A stretch of DNA of 64,000 nucleotides from assembly GCF_016653405.1 (NCBI RefSeq), contig NZ_NHSN01000015.1, forward strand, positions 50,891-114,890, written 5' to 3'. Made by a program: the position numbers and the translations under genes. This DNA is from Halorhodospira halophila. Lineage in GTDB: Bacteria > Pseudomonadota > Gammaproteobacteria > Nitrococcales > Halorhodospiraceae. Under the pieces are notes generated by a model. It did no database searches and was not told the DNA's origin. It saw nothing but the letters and a program-made list of their open reading frames with translations. Positions within the stretch are counted from its first letter, which is position 1, and every line of letters starts with the position of its first letter. This document shows, piece by piece, positions 60,483 to 64,000 of this stretch.

Positions 60483-60645
60483 TCAGCGGGCAGGTAGGGT
60501 CAACCGGAACGTGCAGACCCGCTCGATCAGCTCCAGATCGTGGCTGATTACAATGACACACGCCCCGGAGTCCGCCAAGCGCTGCAGGTTCCGCACGATC
60601 AGCGTGAGATTCGCGCCGTCGAGTCCACTGGTCGGCTCACCAACG
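60483..60645 (-). pseudogene. Fragment of an ABC transporter ATPase
   Basis: The last 52 codons of a minus-strand frame read GEPTSGLDGANLTLIVRNL, then CVIVISHDLELIERVC. This is the D-loop and H-loop end of an ABC ATPase; the Walker B acid is lost at the join (Gly before EPTSGLD). Walker A, Q-loop and signature are absent. It is a remnant, not a working gene. The DEPTSGLDG wording suits ECF/energy-coupling-type ATPases. It lies directly ahead of the hemin-uptake promoter. Confidence 0.75.
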
Positions 60646-60656
60646 CAGACCCCCGG

Positions 60657-60685
60657 TTGCCGAGCCGGGCATTCCGGACTAGAAT
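60657..60685 (+). promoter_or_regulatory. Sigma-70 promoter of hemP
   Basis: TTGCCG (60657-60662) and TAGAAT (60680-60685) are separated by exactly 17 bases. The -10 box overlaps the left arm of the candidate Fur site. Confidence 0.6.
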
Positions 60686-60711
60686 CGCATTCGCTAATGA
60701 TTCTCATCCGC
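60681..60711 (+). promoter_or_regulatory. Candidate Fur box
   Basis: The AT-rich patch from AGAATCGCAT to ATGATTCT (60681-60704) contains inverted AGAATC/GATTCT arms, and GCTAATGATTCTCATC (60693 on) matches about 13 of 19 positions of the Fur consensus by hand alignment. It overlaps the -10 of the hemP promoter, the position expected for iron repression. Confidence 0.6.
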
Positions 60712-60770
60712 GCCCTGGCGGATTGACGCTCCGGGCACGGGCAGAGGCACGGCAATCAGAGGAAGCAGCC

Positions 60771-60980
60771 ATGACCAAACGGAACCAGGAGCCGACGACC
60801 GCCGCCCACAGCCAGGAGGTTCCCACTCCGAGCGATCATCAGCGCGAACAGACCTCAAGGACCCCGCACATGGACAGCGCTGCCCTCTTCAACGGCGCGA
60901 ATCGTGTCTTCATCCACCACCGCGGTGAGGCGTACCAGCTCCGTGAGACAAGACAGGGCAAACTCATCCTGACCAAGTGA
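60771..60980 (+). CDS. hemP: Hemin uptake protein HemP
   Basis: 69 residues, with AGAGGA before the ATG. The C-terminal half has the HemP pattern: DSAALFNGANRVFIHHRGE, then YQLRETRQGKLILTK. HemP/HmuP proteins are small regulators or accessory factors for heme uptake gene expression in proteobacteria. The hydrophilic N-terminal 30 residues are longer than usual and Gln/Thr-rich. It precedes the TonB-dependent receptor by 169 bases on the same strand and has a Fur-type promoter. Confidence 0.88.
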   Translation: MTKRNQEPTTAAHSQEVPTPSDHQREQTSRTPHMDSAALFNGANRVFIHHRGEAYQLRETRQGKLILTK

Positions 60981-61149
60981 CCCGGGCCGTTTCACCCCGG
61001 CTCTACGCCCTACATTCCATCGTTTTTTATTCCATTTTCGCGAGCCAGGTGCTGCCCCCTGCACCCAGCCAGCCACTGCGTAAACCGTGATCCACCCGGG
61101 GCCTACCCGGGGATCGCACTTTGGACTGGCCATCAGGAGGCTTTGCACG

Positions 61150-63246
61150 ATGCATCCGAAACGAACGCAGACGCCGCTTCTCACCTGCACCAGCCTGGCG
61201 GTGCTCGGCGCCCTCAGCACCACCGCCGGGGCCGATGAGGCCCCGACCGCGCTCCCCGAAGTCCTCGTTGAACCGCCGGAGGAGATCGAGGGCAGCGGCA
61301 CCGAGCGGATCAGCCGGCAACAGTCCCACCGTCTGCAGGACCTGTTCCGGGGCGACTCGGAATCCCACGTGGGCGGTCCACGCCAGGCGCGACGCCTCTA
61401 TCTGCGCGGTATCGAGGGGAACCAGACCCGGGTCACGGTCGACGGCGCCCGGCAGGGCCGGGATCTGCACAACCACCGGGGCGGCCTCGCCGGGATCGAT
61501 CCCGCCTTCCTCCGCTACGCCGAGGCCGAACCCGGACCGCCGGCGGCGGACGACGGCCACGGCGCCACCGGCGGCTCGGTCCGCTTCGAGACCATCGACG
61601 CAGGCGACCTCGTCGACCCCGAGACCGGCTACGGCGGCTTCGCGCGGGGCGTCCGGGGCAGCGCGGCCGACTCCCTGGCCACCAGTGCGGCGGGCGCCAT
61701 CTACCCCACCGAACGGATCGGACTGCTCGTGGGCGGCAGTTACACGACCACCGAGGACTATCGCCTCGGTGGTGGCGAGATCAAGGATTACACGGCGTAC
61801 GATGACCGCAATCTCCTGCTTCGGCTCAACGCCGATGGCGAACAGCAGCGGGTCCGACTTGGCTATGAGGAGAACGAGAACCTGGGGGAATTGCCCCTCA
61901 GCGGCGGCGATCGTCCGCCCTTTGAAGAGGACGACCTTACCGATCAGCGTATGGTGCGGGAGACGACCAGCCTCAACTACGAGTTCCACCCGGAGACGCG
62001 GTGGGTGGACCTGGAACTCGACCTCTACCGCAATCAGAGCGAGTGGGAAGACCGCGATGAGGGGGTCGGCTTTCTCAGCGACGGTGTCGGCGGCCGCCTG
62101 GCCAACACCGCCACTCTCGCGCGGGGTTCCCTGGGGCCGTTGGGCCACGGGGAGAACCGCCTGACCGTCGGCGGCGATATCGAACGGGATACCGGGGAAG
62201 GCGACCATACGAGCCGGGGCGGCGACATCCTGACCTACGAGTCCCAGGGGGCGTTTATCCAGAACCGGCTCGAGAGCGAGCGACTGGATCTCTCGCTGGG
62301 GGTTCGGGGCGACTGGATGGAGACCGACTATGAACAACTAGGGGAGTCGGTGGACTTCTCGGAGGTCTCCACCAACGCCCGGATCGGCTACTGGGCCACC
62401 CCGTCAACCGAGCTCTTCGTGGGCTACGGCGAGTCCGCCCAGGGCCGCTCGGGGACCACGACGCTGCATCTGGACCGGAACATCGGCAGCCGCGACCAAT
62501 TCGATGAGAACGAGGTACCTGACGATTTCAACCTCGACGAGTTCGAGGCGACTCGCATCGAGTATGACGACCCGCAGACCAGCGCTACGACCGAGGCCGG
62601 CGTCCGGTCCGAGCAGCCGCTGGCCGGCGGCCGACTGGAGCTTTCCGGCACCCTGTTCCGGACCGATATCGACGACCTGATCCTCTACGGGTTCGAGCAA
62701 CCCACACGTCTCGGACGGCAACCGATCCAGAGCATCGATAACCTCGACGATCAGATCACCACCGAGGGCTACACGCTCAAGGCCGCGTGGCGCGGGGAAG
62801 CTCTTTACAGCTCCGTGAGCTTCACCCACGACAAGGTGCGCGGCCTCGGGGACGGAGACACCCTGACCCCCGGCGAGCCCTCCGGACGCCAGCAGCTGGT
62901 CCGTGCCGTCGGCCCGCAGGGGGATCGCCTGGTCTGGGACAGCGTCTACCAGTTCCACCCGGCTCTCCAGGTCGGCTACACGCTGAAGGCGGTCGCGGAC
63001 CTGGAGCGGGTGATCCCGGGCGACGGCGAACGCGACGGCTACACCACCCATGATGTGCAGATGCGCTGGCAGCCCGGGGGCGACGAGGACGTCACCCTCT
63101 ATTTCATCGTGCACAACCTCTTCGACGAAGAGTACGCCAGCCACACCGCCATCCCGCGGTACGCAGCCGGTGAGACCGTCGAGGATAGCGATTACGCACG
63201 CGAGCCGGGACGCGACATGCGGCTGGGTGCCAAGGTCCGATTCTAA
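61150..63246 (+). CDS. TonB-dependent hemin/siderophore outer-membrane receptor
   Basis: 698 residues. A signal peptide (about 1-28) is followed by a plug domain (about 30-155) with RLYLRGIEGNQTRVTVDGAR. The 22-strand barrel ends in the terminal Phe of LGAKVRF. The plug layout (DLFRGDSESHVGG, LRGIEGNQTRV, HNHRGG) is of the HmuR/HemR group, and the upstream hemP supports heme as ligand. A FRAP/NPNL box could not be found, so heme is likely but not certain. AGGAGG nine bases before the ATG sets the start. The protein is very acidic, as expected for a surface protein in high salt. Confidence 0.9.
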   Translation: MHPKRTQTPLLTCTSLAVLGALSTTAGADEAPTALPEVLVEPPEEIEGSGTERISRQQSHRLQDLFRGDSESHVGGPRQARRLYLRGIEGNQTRVTVDGARQGRDLHNHRGGLAGIDPAFLRYAEAEPGPPAADDGHGATGGSVRFETIDAGDLVDPETGYGGFARGVRGSAADSLATSAAGAIYPTERIGLLVGGSYTTTEDYRLGGGEIKDYTAYDDRNLLLRLNADGEQQRVRLGYEENENLGELPLSGGDRPPFEEDDLTDQRMVRETTSLNYEFHPETRWVDLELDLYRNQSEWEDRDEGVGFLSDGVGGRLANTATLARGSLGPLGHGENRLTVGGDIERDTGEGDHTSRGGDILTYESQGAFIQNRLESERLDLSLGVRGDWMETDYEQLGESVDFSEVSTNARIGYWATPSTELFVGYGESAQGRSGTTTLHLDRNIGSRDQFDENEVPDDFNLDEFEATRIEYDDPQTSATTEAGVRSEQPLAGGRLELSGTLFRTDIDDLILYGFEQPTRLGRQPIQSIDNLDDQITTEGYTLKAAWRGEALYSSVSFTHDKVRGLGDGDTLTPGEPSGRQQLVRAVGPQGDRLVWDSVYQFHPALQVGYTLKAVADLERVIPGDGERDGYTTHDVQMRWQPGGDEDVTLYFIVHNLFDEEYASHTAIPRYAAGETVEDSDYAREPGRDMRLGAKVRF

Positions 63247-63263
63247 ACGTTCCGCACGGCAGG

Positions 63264-63293
63264 CCGGGGAGTGCGCCCTCTGGCGCTCCCCGG
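63264..63293 (+). terminator. Hairpin after the receptor gene
   Basis: CCGGGGAG (63264-63271) pairs with CTCCCCGG (63286-63293), with a short inner CGCC/GGCG pairing. There is no T-run, so termination is possible but unproven. Confidence 0.5.
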
Positions 63294-63397
63294 GCCCTCC
63301 GGGCCACCTGCTCTTTGCTCGCCGCCCGGGAATCGGCTAGATTCCTCCAAGGGTTCGGAACCACGCGTGCAATCGTGAGCCGTGGAGGCATGGGGCA

Positions 63398-63646
63398 TTG
63401 GCTTTTGAATTCTTGATGCTGGTTGGGCTGGCACTGGCGGCGCTGGTGGTCGCCGTCATCATCCAGCGCCGTCGCGACGGGCGCGCCCCGGGCAGCCGCG
63501 ACGACCCACTGACCCGCGCCTGCCACGGCGACACGGAACAGGCCGATCGCCTGGAGGCCGCCGAGCAGGAACGCGCGGCAGGCAAGCTCTCCCGCACCGA
63601 GGCGCGGCGGCGGGCCGCCGAACGCCTGAAACGGGACCGCGTCTAA
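63398..63646 (+). CDS. Small single-pass membrane protein
   Basis: 82 residues. A TTG at 63398 has GGAGG nine bases ahead; an internal ATG lies at 63416. One N-terminal helix (LMLVGLALAALVVAVII) is followed by a charged tail, RRRDGRAPGSRDD, and a helical end (GKLSRTEARRRAAERLKRD). No family is recognised. It is followed after three bases by the next membrane-protein gene, so they form a unit. Confidence 0.6.
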   Translation: MAFEFLMLVGLALAALVVAVIIQRRRDGRAPGSRDDPLTRACHGDTEQADRLEAAEQERAAGKLSRTEARRRAAERLKRDRV

Positions 63647-63649
63647 GCC

Positions 63650-64000
63650 ATGTTTCTGTGGCTGCTGATCGCTGCCGTCCTGGCAGCCATCGACCTCGGC
63701 GCCCGCCCGTCGAGCCTGCAGGGTGGCTATCTGCTGGCCGCGGCCATCGGCGCCCTGGCAGCGGCGCTCGCCAGCCTGGCCCTCGGCGATGCCCACCAGT
63801 TCGTGATCGCACTACTCGTCGGGGCCGCTGCTGCCCGCTTTCTGCCGCCAGCCATCCAACGCCGGGAAAGGCACCGGCTCAAGCGGGAAGCACGGGACTA
63901 CACGCTCGCCGAAGTTGACGTCGATGAAGACGGCATCCCCTGCGTCCAGCCTCAGGGTGAGGACACCCCCCTGCCGGCCATGCTCGAGGATCGCGGTGAG
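63650..64000 (+). CDS. Membrane protein, cut by the right window edge
   Basis: 117 codons are visible, open at the edge. Two or three helices come first (MFLWLLIAAVLAAIDLGAR, YLLAAAIGALAAALASLAL, FVIALLVGAAAARFLPP), then a soluble acidic tail beginning LAEVDVDEDGIPCVQPQGE. The layout recalls NfeD-like proteins, but too little is visible to be sure. It probably forms an operon with the preceding small gene. Confidence 0.65.
   Translation, partial: MFLWLLIAAVLAAIDLGARPSSLQGGYLLAAAIGALAAALASLALGDAHQFVIALLVGAAAARFLPPAIQRRERHRLKREARDYTLAEVDVDEDGIPCVQPQGEDTPLPAMLEDRGE

Overview
The window is high-GC, gene-dense bacterial chromosome. Its proteins are rich in Asp and Glu. It carries stand-alone flagellar stator genes, a type IV pilin, a kaiBC pair without kaiA, a CysB/YedE sulfur locus, compatible-solute genes (BCCT carrier, trehalose enzymes) and a hemin-uptake locus. 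Together these suggest a halophilic gammaproteobacterium of the Ectothiorhodospiraceae type, for example Halorhodospira. That assignment is inference from gene content; no rRNA, tRNA, CRISPR array or replication origin was seen.

Left part (1-18 kb): a membrane EAL protein cut by the left edge, a pilin, a NERD-domain gene whose 3' end is replaced by an IS5-type transposase remnant, an MFS carrier, a BCCT betaine-type carrier, a PAS hybrid histidine kinase, the motA/motB stator pair, a DMT permease followed by a wrecked lipoprotein-phospholipase D gene, a 1348-residue CheB-CheR-PAS-kinase-receiver fusion, cysB, and a YeeE/YedE sulfur permease.

Middle part (18-41 kb): a PAS-GGDEF-EAL protein; a three-gene trehalose cluster (beta-phosphoglucomutase-like HAD, OtsB-like phosphatase, GH65 phosphorylase); an NfeD-like protein; a DASS carrier ended by a strong terminator; a DinG helicase; a coiled-coil protein; a TAXI-type TRAP transporter (binding protein plus fused permease) with an AEC permease; a second PAS hybrid kinase; a methyltransferase; several small proteins; and another MFS carrier.

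Signalling island (41.6-55.5 kb): this is the most interesting stretch. It holds a REC-GGDEF cyclase, a PAS4-kinase-REC-REC-Hpt phosphorelay protein, a hybrid kinase with an altered H-box, kaiB-kaiC, a divergently transcribed CBS4-PAS-GGDEF-EAL protein sharing the kaiB upstream region, and an HD-GYP protein that has lost its HD pair. The layout suggests a KaiBC timer placed among c-di-GMP and phosphorelay outputs.

Right part (55.6-64 kb): a SWIM-SNF2 helicase coupled to two half-size permease paralogues, a scrap of an ABC ATPase, a promoter/Fur-type site, hemP and a TonB-dependent hemin receptor, and two small membrane-protein genes, the last cut by the right edge. Many neighbouring genes overlap by 4-7 bases, so compact translationally coupled operons are common.
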